From contig DJRT01000006.1 of the NCBI GenBank assembly GCA_002437905.1, forward strand, positions 1-10,910: DNA of 10,910 nt, written 5' to 3'. The position numbers were made by a program, and so were the translations under genes. Positions 1-7,600 of the stretch are shown here, piece after piece. Within the stretch, counting starts at the first letter, position 1; each line of letters opens with the position of its first letter. Origin of the DNA: Ruminococcaceae bacterium UBA6353. GTDB lineage: Bacteria > Bacillota > Clostridia > Oscillospirales > Acutalibacteraceae. The notes beneath the pieces are model-generated. The model was not told where the DNA came from. It worked only from the letters and a program-made list of their open reading frames with translations, and did not search any database.

Positions 1-2
1 TT

Positions 3-56
3 CTCGGCCTGCGGCTCAAGTCGGAGTTCGCATCTGTGTTCGCTGCGGATGAGTAA
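3..56 (+). CDS. C-terminal fragment of an unidentified protein (cut by window edge)
   Basis: An open frame runs from the window edge to a TAA at 54-56 and encodes about 17 residues ending LKSEFASVFAADE. It has the mixed charged/hydrophobic look of a protein tail and lies on the same strand as the mobile-element genes that follow. No start is visible and the piece is too short to assign to a family. The other two plus frames also stay open for much of this stretch, so the frame choice is tentative. If real, this is the gene preceding the zinc-ribbon/capsid cluster, and its identity would show whether a phage-like module extends to the left. Confidence 0.3.
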   Translation, partial: LGLRLKSEFASVFAADE

Positions 57-326
57 CACGCCACGGTGATGCTCGGTGACGCTCTCTTCATAAAACCCTT
101 TATAGTGTGGTATTCGGTATATCACTCTTAAAGAGAGTTTTATTTATCGACCGTCACGACCTTCACCGCACACGGATGACAAATTCTGCGCCATTGACCC
201 GGGGCGGCTCAAATCTCCGAGGTCTTGACCATTGGGCAACGGCCCGGGGTCTTACGCACAAAAACGGCGAAATCAAAAGGGTAATTAACACTTACCCAAA
301 AACATCTATCGAGGAGGAAAATACAC
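57..326 (+). other. Leader/intergenic stretch with several short inverted and direct repeats
   Basis: About 270 nt lie between the fragment at the window edge and the zinc-ribbon gene, with no convincing gene. Visible structure: a weak hairpin ACTCT/AGAGT (124-128/134-138) followed by TTTATTT; GGTC-TT-GACC at 221-230; GGGTAA/TTACCC at 279-284/292-297; and a loose direct repeat in which CCATTG is followed by CCCGGGG (191-204 and 229-249). GACCC (196-200) could also pair with GGGTC (247-251). This may be a structured leader or attenuator for the downstream operon, or a degenerated piece of the element. An 85-codon open frame through it (from 107) overlaps the well-supported gene at 327 and looks spurious. 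Confidence 0.35.
124..145 (+). terminator. Weak terminator-like hairpin
   Basis: A 5-bp stem ACTCT/AGAGT with a 5-nt loop is followed directly by TTTATTT. The stem is AT-rich and short, so termination would be weak. Its position between a likely upstream gene end and the next operon makes it plausible but not certain. Confidence 0.3.
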
Positions 327-644
327 ATGAGAAACTACACTTTTTACAATTACAAAGGCGGTAAAACGCTGTTCCCGAAAAACGACTGGTTGACCGAGGA
401 GTACTTGGCGGAGCACGAAAAGATCTTCATGACGGAATATCTGGCGAAGGACGAGCGGAGAAAGATATATCACCGTTATCGCCTCCGCACCTGTGACCCG
501 GCCCGCTTCACGGATACCCTGGAATACGACCTCAAATGCCCTCATTGCAACGGCGATCTGCGCCTTTGCGGGCTGCCGCTCGATGCCACCACTCACGGTC
601 TGTACAAATGCAGACACTGCGATGAAGCAACCGAAAGGAGATAA
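327..644 (+). CDS. Small zinc-ribbon protein, function unknown, coupled to capsid gene
   Basis: A 105-residue protein whose start is fixed by a strong ribosome binding site, GAGGAGG at 311-317, nine bases before the ATG. The N-terminal half (about 1-55) is rich in charged and aromatic residues (YTFYNYKGGK, then an EEYLAEHEKIF segment) and resembles no family I recognise. The C-terminal half has a four-cysteine zinc-ribbon pattern: C71-P-H-C74 and C95-R-H-C98. C56 and C81 are extra cysteines. No membrane segment or signal peptide is present. Its stop codon lies within a few bases of the AAAGGAG that serves the capsid gene, and only five bases separate the two genes, so they are probably translated together. 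Possible roles (inference only) include a DNA- or protein-binding accessory of the capsid, or an element regulator. The gene call is good; the function is unknown. Confidence 0.72.
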   Translation: MRNYTFYNYKGGKTLFPKNDWLTEEYLAEHEKIFMTEYLAKDERRKIYHRYRLRTCDPARFTDTLEYDLKCPHCNGDLRLCGLPLDATTHGLYKCRHCDEATERR

Positions 645-649
645 AAACA

Positions 650-1597
650 ATGAAAACGATCAACGAGATCAGAAATATTACGGCCACGCAGGAATACGAT
701 AAACATTTCTGGAATGCCATGCGACTTAAACCCGACAGTGAGATGGCTATGCGTGATGCGATGGACAGCGTCACCGGGACATACTTTGCTCCGACCGCCG
801 GAGAAGCCGACCTTCGTAAGGTGGTCGTCCGGGAAAGCATCATTCGTCCACTCGCAACGAACCTGAAGAAGTACCGGGGCGGGGCGGTGATCTGGGCGGC
901 TGATTCCCATGATTACGCATCTTTCGTCCCGGAGGGCGCACCCATCCCGGGCTTTGATGTCGAGGAGGATTTTACCCGTATCCGTGTCGGCAGTCACAAA
1001 ATCGCCTGCCTGCTCAAACTGAGCGAGGAGTTTGCTCTTGATGCGGACTTTGACCTCAAAAAATACATTTCCGAGCGCATGGGTAAGTCTTTCGCATATG
1101 CGGAGGACAAAGCATTCATCGGCGGCAGCGGCGTAAACGAGCCGTTTGGGCTGCTCCATGATACCGAAGGGGCAGAAATAGGAACTGCGGTATCTGCGCT
1201 GACCTATGATGCCGTCATTGACTTGTTCTTCTCTGTGAAGCCGGAGTTTCGCACCCATGCTGCTTGGCTGATGAATGATCGCACTGCTGCGGCACTTCGG
1301 AAGTTGAAAGACGATTCGGGCAACTATCTTTGGAACAGCAGCACGGATACCATCCTCGGTAAACCGATCCGCATCTGCAATGAACTTCCGGACATTGCCG
1401 CCGGAGCAAAGCCTGTACTATTCGGTGACCTCCGGTACTACTGGATCGTAGACCGCTCTCCCGTCAGCATGAAAGCACTGAAGGAGCGCTTCGCCATGAG
1501 CGGTCGTGTGGGATATGTTGCGTTCGAGTTGCTTGATGCCCGACTCGTGCGCAGGGATGCCGTAAAAGCGATCGCCGTTATTGAAGAAAGCGTGTGA
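650..1597 (+). CDS. HK97-fold phage major capsid protein (short, no delta domain)
   Basis: A 315-residue protein that reads as an HK97-family major capsid protein (Phage_capsid type). After a short N-terminal arm (about 1-50), the strand/E-loop region carries AADSHDYASFVPEGAPIPG (about 83-101) and KLSEEFALDADFDLKKYI (about 123-140). The spine helix and glycine-rich turn are ISERMGKSFAYAEDKAFIGGSGVNEPFGLL (140-169; key residues G158-G159-S160-G161). The P/A-domain C-terminus has GRVGYVAFELLDARLVRRDAVKAIAVIE (285-312). HK97 gp5 is 385 residues with a cleaved delta domain of about 100; here there is no room for one, so assembly would need a separate scaffold or none. The start is set by AAAGGAG (634-640) overlapping the upstream stop. 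No head-tail connector, tail or lysis gene follows: the next gene, four bases downstream, is tnpW-like. Family assignment is confident; whether it still forms shells is unknown. Confidence 0.85.
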   Translation: MKTINEIRNITATQEYDKHFWNAMRLKPDSEMAMRDAMDSVTGTYFAPTAGEADLRKVVVRESIIRPLATNLKKYRGGAVIWAADSHDYASFVPEGAPIPGFDVEEDFTRIRVGSHKIACLLKLSEEFALDADFDLKKYISERMGKSFAYAEDKAFIGGSGVNEPFGLLHDTEGAEIGTAVSALTYDAVIDLFFSVKPEFRTHAAWLMNDRTAAALRKLKDDSGNYLWNSSTDTILGKPIRICNELPDIAAGAKPVLFGDLRYYWIVDRSPVSMKALKERFAMSGRVGYVAFELLDARLVRRDAVKAIAVIEESV

Positions 1598-1601
1598 TCC
1601 T

Positions 1602-1799
1602 ATGAGCGCAACGGTCGGCACATATGAAGGCAGACCCTGCACCGTTTCGGAAATGGCCGTGGGCAATACCCTGTTCACGGTCATCTCCGTACAAAGCGAT
1701 TCTGCAAGGGAAACTGCTTTTGAAAAAGTCAAAAAACTGATCCTGGGCAACTGCACATCAGCTCCGGAAAAGTTATCTCAAAATTCAAATAAACATTGA
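1602..1799 (+). CDS. tnpW: TnpW-like transposon-encoded small protein
   Basis: A 65-residue protein starting at the ATG four bases after the capsid stop. An upstream in-frame TTG at 1581 would overlap the capsid gene and is less likely. The core VGNTLFTVISVQSDSARETAFEKVKKLIL (about residues 20-48) fits the TnpW pattern as I know it: a short beta segment of the form GNTxYxV, then ETAxxKxxxLI. TnpW is the small protein encoded next to the large serine recombinase TnpX in Tn4451-type mobilizable elements of Clostridia; its molecular role is not established. The position just before a TnpX-like recombinase supports the call. No clear Shine-Dalgarno is visible, so translation is probably coupled to the capsid gene. 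The last about 15 residues (SAPEKLSQNSNKH) look disordered. The family is recalled from pattern, not from a search. Confidence 0.65.
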   Translation: MSATVGTYEGRPCTVSEMAVGNTLFTVISVQSDSARETAFEKVKKLILGNCTSAPEKLSQNSNKH

Positions 1800-1875
1800 A
1801 GAAATGACTTGCTTTTTCTGCGACAGTACGGGAATATGTAGTACCGCTTGAAGACGGTCGGAAAGGAGAATTTTT
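1800..1875 (+). promoter_or_regulatory. Spacer before recombinase gene with strong ribosome binding site
   Basis: The 76-nt gap contains a direct repeat AGTACSG (1825-1831 and 1840-1846) and ends with GAAAGGAG (1861-1868), seven bases before the ATG at 1876. This selects the first ATG of the MNMN start rather than the second at 1882. I see no convincing -35/-10 pair at standard spacing; the recombinase may be read from upstream. Confidence 0.4.
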
Positions 1876-3555
1876 ATGAATATGAATATCAGCGTTCCCA
1901 AAACAAACAGACCGTCTTTTTCTGTCGCAGGAGACAAGGTCACCGCTCTTTACTGCAGACTGTCCCGTGACGATGATCTACAGGGCGAAAGCAACAGCAT
2001 CGTGAACCAGAAAGCTATCCTGAAAAAATATGCCGACGATCACGGATTCACCAACACGGCTTATTTTGTAGACGATGGTTACAGCGGAACAAATTTTGAC
2101 CGTCCTGACTGGCAACGCCTGCTCGGTATGATCGACGAAGGGCGTATCGGCACCATTATCGTGAAAGATATGAGCCGATTGGGAAGGGACTATCTTCAGG
2201 TAGGTATGTACACGGAGATGGTGTTCCCGAACAACGATATCCGCTTCATCGCCATCAATAACGGTGTAGACAGTGCAAATCAGATGGACAACGACATGAC
2301 GCCGTTCATTAACATTTTCAACGAGTTCTATGCCAAAGACACCAGCAAGAAAGTTAAGGCTGTGTTCCGTGCTAAAGGAAATTCCGGCAAACCGCTGACT
2401 ACCAATCCGCCTTACGGCTATCTGAAAGACCCCAATGACAAACACCGTTGGATCATAGACCCGGAGGCAGCTCCGGTAGTACGGGAGATGTTTAAAATGT
2501 GCGTTGCCGGAAAAGGTCCTTCGCAGATCTCGAAAGAACTGATGCGCCGTGGCATTCCGACGCCCTCCGAACATATGCATACGCTTGGGATCAAGACACC
2601 CGCAAAGCAGTCGGAACAGCCCGGCTTCTGGCAGCAACGCACCATAGCCGATTTGCTGATGAAGCCCGAATACTTGGGCCATACGGTCAATTTCCGCACA
2701 AGAAGGAAGTCCTTCAAGTGCAAAAAGACCGTGTGGAACGATCCTTCCGAATGGTCGATCTTTGAGAACACCCACGAACCGATCATCGATCAGGAGACAT
2801 TCGATATCGTCCAGCGTATTCGGGACGGGCGCAGGAGACTTACTCCGATCGGTGAGATGCCGATACTATCCGGAATGCTGTTCTGCGCCGACTGTGGAGC
2901 CAAACTGTACCAAGTCAGATCGAGGGGCTGGAAACACGAGCAGGAGTACTTCACCTGTGCATCCTACCGAAAGGGGCAAGGGCTGTGTTCTCCCCACCAA
3001 ATCCACAATGTCCAGGTGGAAGAGATCCTACTTCGGCAATTAAAGAGCATTACGGCTTATGCACGTTCCCATGAAACGGAATTTGTAGAACTGGTCACGA
3101 AGCAGAACGAAAAGAAGCTCAATCGCCTAATGCGTAGCAGCAACAAAGAGCTTGTTCAGGCGAAAGAGCGCATCAAGAAGCTGGATAGTATCATGCAGCG
3201 GCTCTACGAGGATAACATCGACGGAAAAATATCCGATGACCGTTTTTCCCGAATGTCTGCAACCTACGAAACCGAGCAAAAGCAATTGGAAACAAGAGCC
3301 TCCGAATTGGAGGCTGCCATTGCGGAGGCTCGGGAGCAACGCCTGAATGTTGATTCCTTCCTGGGAATGGTGCGCCGGTACACGGACATTACTGAACTCA
3401 CAGCAGAGATTATCCGTTCTTTCGTGGAGAAGATCGAGGTGAAGAAACCGGAGAAAGTCCCCGGCACACGGACAAAAAAGCAGACCTTGGTCATCTGGTG
3501 GAACTTCATCGGCGTGGTCGATATCCCGCAACAAGAGCAAAAAGAAACGGCATAG
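1876..3555 (+). CDS. tnpX: Large serine recombinase, TnpX-like, with DUF4368 C-terminus
   Basis: A 559-residue large serine recombinase that would excise and integrate the element through a 5' phosphoserine intermediate. The catalytic domain (about 20-165) has ALYCRLSRDD with nucleophile Ser30, the GYSGTNFDRPDWQRLL segment (69-84) and VKDMSRLGRDYLQVG (96-110) with its conserved arginines. The 'recombinase' domain follows (about 178-325; GYLKDPNDKHRWIIDPEAAPVV, RRGIPTPS). A zinc-ribbon has C337-A-D-C340 and then C361 and C371. A long coiled coil spans roughly 405-490. The C-terminus, LTAEIIRSFVEKIEVKKPE...VIWWNFIGVVDIP, matches the DUF4368 tail typical of clostridial transposon recombinases. 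TnpX of Tn4451 is longer (about 707 residues), so this is a related shorter form, not an orthologue by length. It appears intact. A bidirectional hairpin follows the stop. Being the last gene beside the composition boundary is typical for the recombinase of such elements. Confidence 0.93.
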   Translation: MNMNISVPKTNRPSFSVAGDKVTALYCRLSRDDDLQGESNSIVNQKAILKKYADDHGFTNTAYFVDDGYSGTNFDRPDWQRLLGMIDEGRIGTIIVKDMSRLGRDYLQVGMYTEMVFPNNDIRFIAINNGVDSANQMDNDMTPFINIFNEFYAKDTSKKVKAVFRAKGNSGKPLTTNPPYGYLKDPNDKHRWIIDPEAAPVVREMFKMCVAGKGPSQISKELMRRGIPTPSEHMHTLGIKTPAKQSEQPGFWQQRTIADLLMKPEYLGHTVNFRTRRKSFKCKKTVWNDPSEWSIFENTHEPIIDQETFDIVQRIRDGRRRLTPIGEMPILSGMLFCADCGAKLYQVRSRGWKHEQEYFTCASYRKGQGLCSPHQIHNVQVEEILLRQLKSITAYARSHETEFVELVTKQNEKKLNRLMRSSNKELVQAKERIKKLDSIMQRLYEDNIDGKISDDRFSRMSATYETEQKQLETRASELEAAIAEAREQRLNVDSFLGMVRRYTDITELTAEIIRSFVEKIEVKKPEKVPGTRTKKQTLVIWWNFIGVVDIPQQEQKETA

Positions 3556-3589
3556 CCTACATGATCGTAAGCTATGCCGTATCCTTTTT
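3545..3589. terminator. Bidirectional rho-independent terminator at the recombinase/trmK junction
   Basis: Perfect 10-bp arms ACGGCATAGC (3547-3556) and GCTATGCCGT (3571-3580), extended inward by TAC/GTA (3558-3560/3567-3569) around a C-A mismatch. On the plus strand the stem is followed by ATCCTTTTT; on the minus strand it is followed by TTCTTTTTG. It can therefore end transcription of the recombinase gene from the left and of trmK from the right. The left arm overlaps the last codons of the recombinase gene. Confidence 0.85.
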
Positions 3590-3639
3590 GAGTATCCTTC
3601 GTCCTTAAGTGAATGCGGACTTCTCCGCGCGTCCGTTTT
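3590..3639. other. Probable right end of the mobile element (attachment region)
   Basis: Composition changes sharply here, from the moderately GC element to the GC-rich host gene trmK, and this is the only non-coding gap between the two blocks. The stretch holds a second short hairpin: CGGAC (3616-3620) with GTCCG (3631-3635) before TTTTTT, with an alternative GCGGA/TCCGC pairing (3615-3619/3624-3628). The recombination point itself cannot be placed because the other end of the element is outside the window. TnpX-type enzymes use a 2-bp GA core; GA dinucleotides here include positions 3590-3593 (TGAG... context) and 3611-3612. Confidence 0.45.
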
Positions 3640-4296
3640 TTATTCCATAGTCTCCAGCTGCCCGGCCAGCCGCAACCATTCGGTGGCATCGCCGCCGGCG
3701 CGGGCGATGCCGGCGGCCCGGCGGCGCAGATGTGCCGCCATGCGCTGGCGGTACGGCCTTCCCTCCTGTACCGAAAACGCCCCCGCATAGATCGGCAGCG
3801 CATCCGCGGGCGGCGGTGCCTGCGTATAGACAGCCGTCATCACCGGGTATAGGTGGGCACCATCCGTCACCAGCCGTTCGGCCAGCAGGGAAAACCCGTT
3901 TTCCAGCAGAAAGCGGCGCAGCTCCTCCGCGCGGGACATGGGCTGCAGCACCAGCCGCACCGCCTTATCCTGCACAAGCGGCGCCGCAGCCAGAATGGCC
4001 GCAATGGTCTCCCCGCCCATACCGGCAATGGCGATATCCTCCGCCTCGCCCGGCTGAATGGTAGAAAGGCCATCGCCCAGCCGCAGGGAAATGCGGTCGG
4101 ACAGGCCGGCCGCCTCCACTGTGCGGCGGGCCGACTCCAGCGGCCCCGGACGCAGATCGGAGGCAATGGCCGAGGGGCAGACCCCCGCCTCCACCAGCCA
4201 CACCGGCAGGTAGGCATGATCCGTGCCGATATCCGCCAGCCGGCTGCCCGGCCGGATGCAGGCGGCCACCATCGCCAGGCGCGCATCCAATGTCAT
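3640..4296 (-). CDS. trmK: tRNA (adenine(22)-N1)-methyltransferase TrmK
   Basis: A 218-residue class I SAM-dependent methyltransferase of the TrmK (YqfN) family, which makes m1A at position 22 of tRNAs such as tRNA-Ser and tRNA-Tyr in Firmicutes. Family signatures are clear: the SAM-binding motif LADIGTDHAYLPVWLVEAG near residues 18-36, ASDLRPGPLESARR around 44-57, the hallmark IAGMGGETIAAIL (about 88-100), and LVLQPMSRAEELRRFLLENGF (about 114-134). The chosen ATG (4294-4296) has a GGGGGGA-type ribosome binding site about ten bases upstream; an upstream in-frame TTG at 4314 lies within that site. Length is close to the B. subtilis protein (about 238), so the C-terminus (QLETME) seems essentially intact although the mobile element starts just beyond it. 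No own promoter is evident; expression may depend on readthrough of the terminator at 4328-4358. Confidence 0.92.
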   Translation of the reverse strand: MTLDARLAMVAACIRPGSRLADIGTDHAYLPVWLVEAGVCPSAIASDLRPGPLESARRTVEAAGLSDRISLRLGDGLSTIQPGEAEDIAIAGMGGETIAAILAAAPLVQDKAVRLVLQPMSRAEELRRFLLENGFSLLAERLVTDGAHLYPVMTAVYTQAPPPADALPIYAGAFSVQEGRPYRQRMAAHLRRRAAGIARAGGDATEWLRLAGQLETME

Positions 4297-4327
4297 GGTT
4301 TTTCTTCCCCCCAAGAGTTTTCTGCCG

Positions 4328-4358
4328 AAAAAACGCCCCGCCGGCGGCGGGGCGTTTT
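4328..4358 (-). terminator. Rho-independent terminator after the DUF1858 gene
   Basis: Perfect 9-bp GC arms CGCCCCGCC (4334-4342) and GGCGGGGCG (4346-4354) with a 3-nt loop, flanked by A6 and T4. Read on the minus strand, the stem is followed by TTTTTT twelve bases after the DUF1858 stop codon. On the plus strand it has TTTT, so it could act weakly in that direction too. Confidence 0.9.
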
Positions 4359-4370
4359 ACCTGCTTTGGC

Positions 4371-4568
4371 TCAGTTGCCGAAGTGCTTATTCAGCTTCTC
4401 CACCAGCTCATCGGCGCTGACGCCGTGCACCTCGCAGGCCTGTGCCAGCGACTCGCCGCGGGCAGAAGGGCAGCCGAGGCAGTGCATCCCCATCTCCAGG
4501 AAATAGGGCGCCGTCGTGCGGTCAGCATCCAAAATCTCACCAATCAGGGTATCCTTCGTTACGATCAT
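4371..4568 (-). CDS. DUF1858 / hybrid-cluster-associated redox disulfide protein
   Basis: A 65-residue protein of the DUF1858 family (also described as the hybrid cluster protein-associated redox disulfide domain). It begins MIVTKDTLIGEILDADRTTAPYFLEMGMHCLGCPSA..., with the diagnostic C-L-G-C pair at about residues 30-33, then ESLAQACEVHGVSADELVEKLNKHF, which forms the closing helices. The family is common in anaerobes and is presumed to do thiol/disulfide or metal chemistry; the exact role is not known. The ATG at 4566-4568 is preceded by AAGGTGG; an upstream GTG at 4580 lies inside that site and is rejected. It has its own strong promoter (4601-4629) and a terminator (4328-4358), so it forms a single-gene unit, though no terminator separates it from ileS and readthrough is likely. 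No hybrid cluster protein gene is in the window. Confidence 0.9.
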   Translation of the reverse strand: MIVTKDTLIGEILDADRTTAPYFLEMGMHCLGCPSARGESLAQACEVHGVSADELVEKLNKHFGN

Positions 4569-4600
4569 TGTAAAAACCACCTTTCTTTCGGTCTATTGGT

Positions 4601-4629
4601 ATTATACACACTTTTTGCAGAAATAGCAA
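4601..4629 (-). promoter_or_regulatory. Sigma-A-type promoter of the DUF1858 gene
   Basis: On the minus strand, TTGCTA (4629-4624) is followed after exactly 17 bases by a consensus TATAAT (4606-4601). The -35 lies ten bases beyond the ileS stop codon. Transcription would start near 4594, about 25 bases before the ATG. Confidence 0.82.
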
Positions 4630-4638
4630 GGGCTTATA

Positions 4639-7600
4639 TCACGCGTTTTTCTCCACACCGAGGGTGATCTCCTCGCCATTGACATTCCATGTCTTCTGGT
4701 AGCCGGCCAGCGTACCGGTGTGCAGCGCCGTCGCCATCACATCCGACAGCATGCTGTCGGCGTTCTTTTCCATCAGCTTCTGCAGCTTCTCGTTGCCGTC
4801 GGCATAGACCGTGATGGTATCCATCACCTCAAAGCCGGCCTCCTTGCGCATGGTCTGCAGCTTGCTGACCAGCTCCCGCACAAAGCCTTCCTCCACCAGC
4901 TCCGGGGTCAGCGTGGTGTCGATCGCCACGGTGATGCCGTGGTCACTGACCGTATAGTAGCCCGGTGTCTGCGTAGTCTCAATGAGCAGATCCTCCGGAT
5001 ACAGCGATACCGTGCCGCTCGGCAGTGCCAGCTCCAGCACCCCGTTCGCATCCAGCTGCGCCTTGGCGGCATTGCCGTCCAGCGCAGCCAGAGCCTCGCG
5101 GATCTCCCCCAGCTGCCGGCCGAATTTGGGACCAACGGTCTTTAGCTGCGGCTTGAAGGCATAGCTCATAAAGGCGCCGGCATCCCGGATCAGCTCCACC
5201 GATTTGATATTCAGCTCCTCGGCGATGATGGCGGTGAAATACGCGTCCAGATCGTCCGCCACCTGCACATACATTTTGCGCAGCGGCTGGCGGTTCTTGC
5301 AGTTGGCGCCATTGCGGGCGGCGCGCCCCAGCACCACGATCTCCACCACATCCTCCATGCGCTGCTCCAGCGCGGTGTCGATCAGGCTGTCATCCGCCTG
5401 CGGAAAATCGCACAGATGGACGCTCATCGGCGCCGAGGGATCGTCGCTGCACACCAGGTTGCGGTAGATATCCTCCGCCATGAACGGGATCATGGGGGCA
5501 GCCAGCTTGCAGACCGTCACCAGGGCGGTATACAGGGTCATGTAGGCATTGATCTTATCCTGCGGCATCCCCTTGCCCCAGAAGCGCTCACGGCTGCGGC
5601 GCACATACCAGTTGCTCAGCTCATCCACAAAGCCCTCCAGCACCCGTGTCGTCTCCGGGATCCGGTAGGCAGCCAGATTTTCGTCCACCGCCTTGATGGT
5701 GCTGTTCAGCTTGGACAGCAGCCATTTATCCATCACGGAGAGCTTGTCGTACTCCAGCGTGTACTTCTGGGAGGAAAAGCCGTCGATATTGGCATACAGC
5801 ACAAAGAAAGCATAGGTATTCCACAGGGTGCCGAGGAATTTGCGCTGGCACTCCTGCACCGCCTTGCCATGGAAGCGGTTGGGCAGCCACGGCGCAGAGT
5901 TGGAGTAGAAATACCACCGGATAGCATCGGCGCCATAGGTCTGCAGCGCCTCGATGGGATCCACGGCGTTCCCCTTGGACTTGGACATCTTCTGGCCATT
6001 GGCATCCTGCACATGCCCCAGCACCAGCACATTCTTGAACGGGGCGCAATTGAACAGCAGAGTGGAAATGGCCATCAGCGAATAGAACCAGCCGCGGGTC
6101 TGATCCACGCCCTCGCAGATAAAGTCCGCCGGGAACTGCTGCTTGAACAGCTCCTGGTTCTCGAAGGGATAGTGGTGCTGCGCAAAGGGCATGGAGCCGG
6201 AATCGAACCAGCAGTCGATCACCTCCGGCACACGGTGCATCTCGCCGCCGCACTGCGGGCAGCGGATGGTCACCGCATCAATAAAGGGACGGTGCAGCTC
6301 GATATCTGCCGGGCAATTATCCGACAGGCTGCGCAGCTCCTCGATGCTGCCAACCGCGTGCATATGCCCGCAGGAGCACTGCCAGATATTCAGCGGCGTG
6401 CCCCAATAGCGGTTGCGGCTGATGCCCCAGTCCTGCACATTGGCCAGCCAGTCGCCGAAACGACCCTTGCCGATGCTTTCCGGGATCCAGTTGACGGTAT
6501 TGTTGTTGCGGATCAGATCATCCCGCACCGCCGTCATTTTGATAAACCAGGATTCCCGTGCATAATACAGCAGGGGGGTATCACAGCGCCAGCAGAAGGG
6601 ATAATCGTGCTCAAATTTCGGCGCAGCAAACAGCTGGCCGCGCTTGTCCAGATCCTCCAGCACCAGCGGATCGGCCTTTTTGACAAACAGGCCGGCAAAG
6701 GGGGTCTCGGCGGTCATATTGCCCTTGCCGTCCACAAACTGGACAAAGGGCAGGTCATACCGGCGGCCAACCTGTGCATCGTCCTCGCCGAAGGCCGGCG
6801 CGATATGCACGATGCCGGTACCATCGCTCATGGTCACATAGTCGGCACAGGTGACATAGAAGCCCTTCTTATGCTGCTTATCCGCCAGCACCCTGGCACA
6901 GTCGTACAGCGGCTCGTATTCCTTGTGCTCCAGCTGCTTACCGGTGAAGCGGCCGGTCACCTCATAGGCCGGCTGGCCGTCCTTGGCCAGGCCACCCAGC
7001 ACCTTATCCAGCAGCGCCTCGGCCATATAATAGGTATAGCCGTCGGCCGCCTTTACGCGGCAGTATGGCTCATCCGGGTTCACGCACAGCGCCACATTGG
7101 AGGGCAGCGTCCAGGGGGTCGTCGTCCAGGCCAGGAAATAGGCGTCCTCGCCTGCCACCTTGAACCGCACGATCGCCGAGCGCTCCTTGACGCTCTTATA
7201 TCCCTGTGCCACCTCATGGCTGGAAAGCGGCGTGCCGCAGCGGGGGCAATAGGGCACGATCTTGAAGCCCTTGTACAGCAGCCCTTTGTCCCAGATCTGC
7301 TTGAGCGCCCACCACTCAGACTCGATATAGTCATTGTGATAGGTCACATACGGGTTTTCCATATCCGCCCAGAAGCCGACGATATCGGAGAAATTCTCCC
7401 ACATCCCTTTGTACTTCCACACGCTTTCCTTGCACTTCTGGATAAACGGCTCCAGGCCATACTTTTCGATCTGATCCTTGCCGTCCAGGCCGAGGGATTT
7501 CTCCACCTCCAGCTCCACCGGCAGACCGTGGGTATCCCAGCCGGCCTTGCGGGGCACCAGCTGCCCCTTCATGGCATGGTAGCGCGGGATCATATCCTTG

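Noticed and set aside
107..364. 85-codon plus-strand open frame
   Set aside because: It overlaps the well-supported zinc-ribbon gene in another frame, has no ribosome binding site, and has a low-complexity product with no recognisable family. The leader explanation is simpler.
1801..1845. Possible promoter for the recombinase gene (TTGCTT ... TATGTA)
   Set aside because: The spacing between the two hexamers is 20 bases, outside the usual 16-18, and the matches are modest.
3853..4506. Plus-strand open frames over trmK and the DUF1858 gene
   Set aside because: They are antisense to two genes with clear family motifs and consist of Pro/Arg/Gln/His-rich GC-bias sequence.
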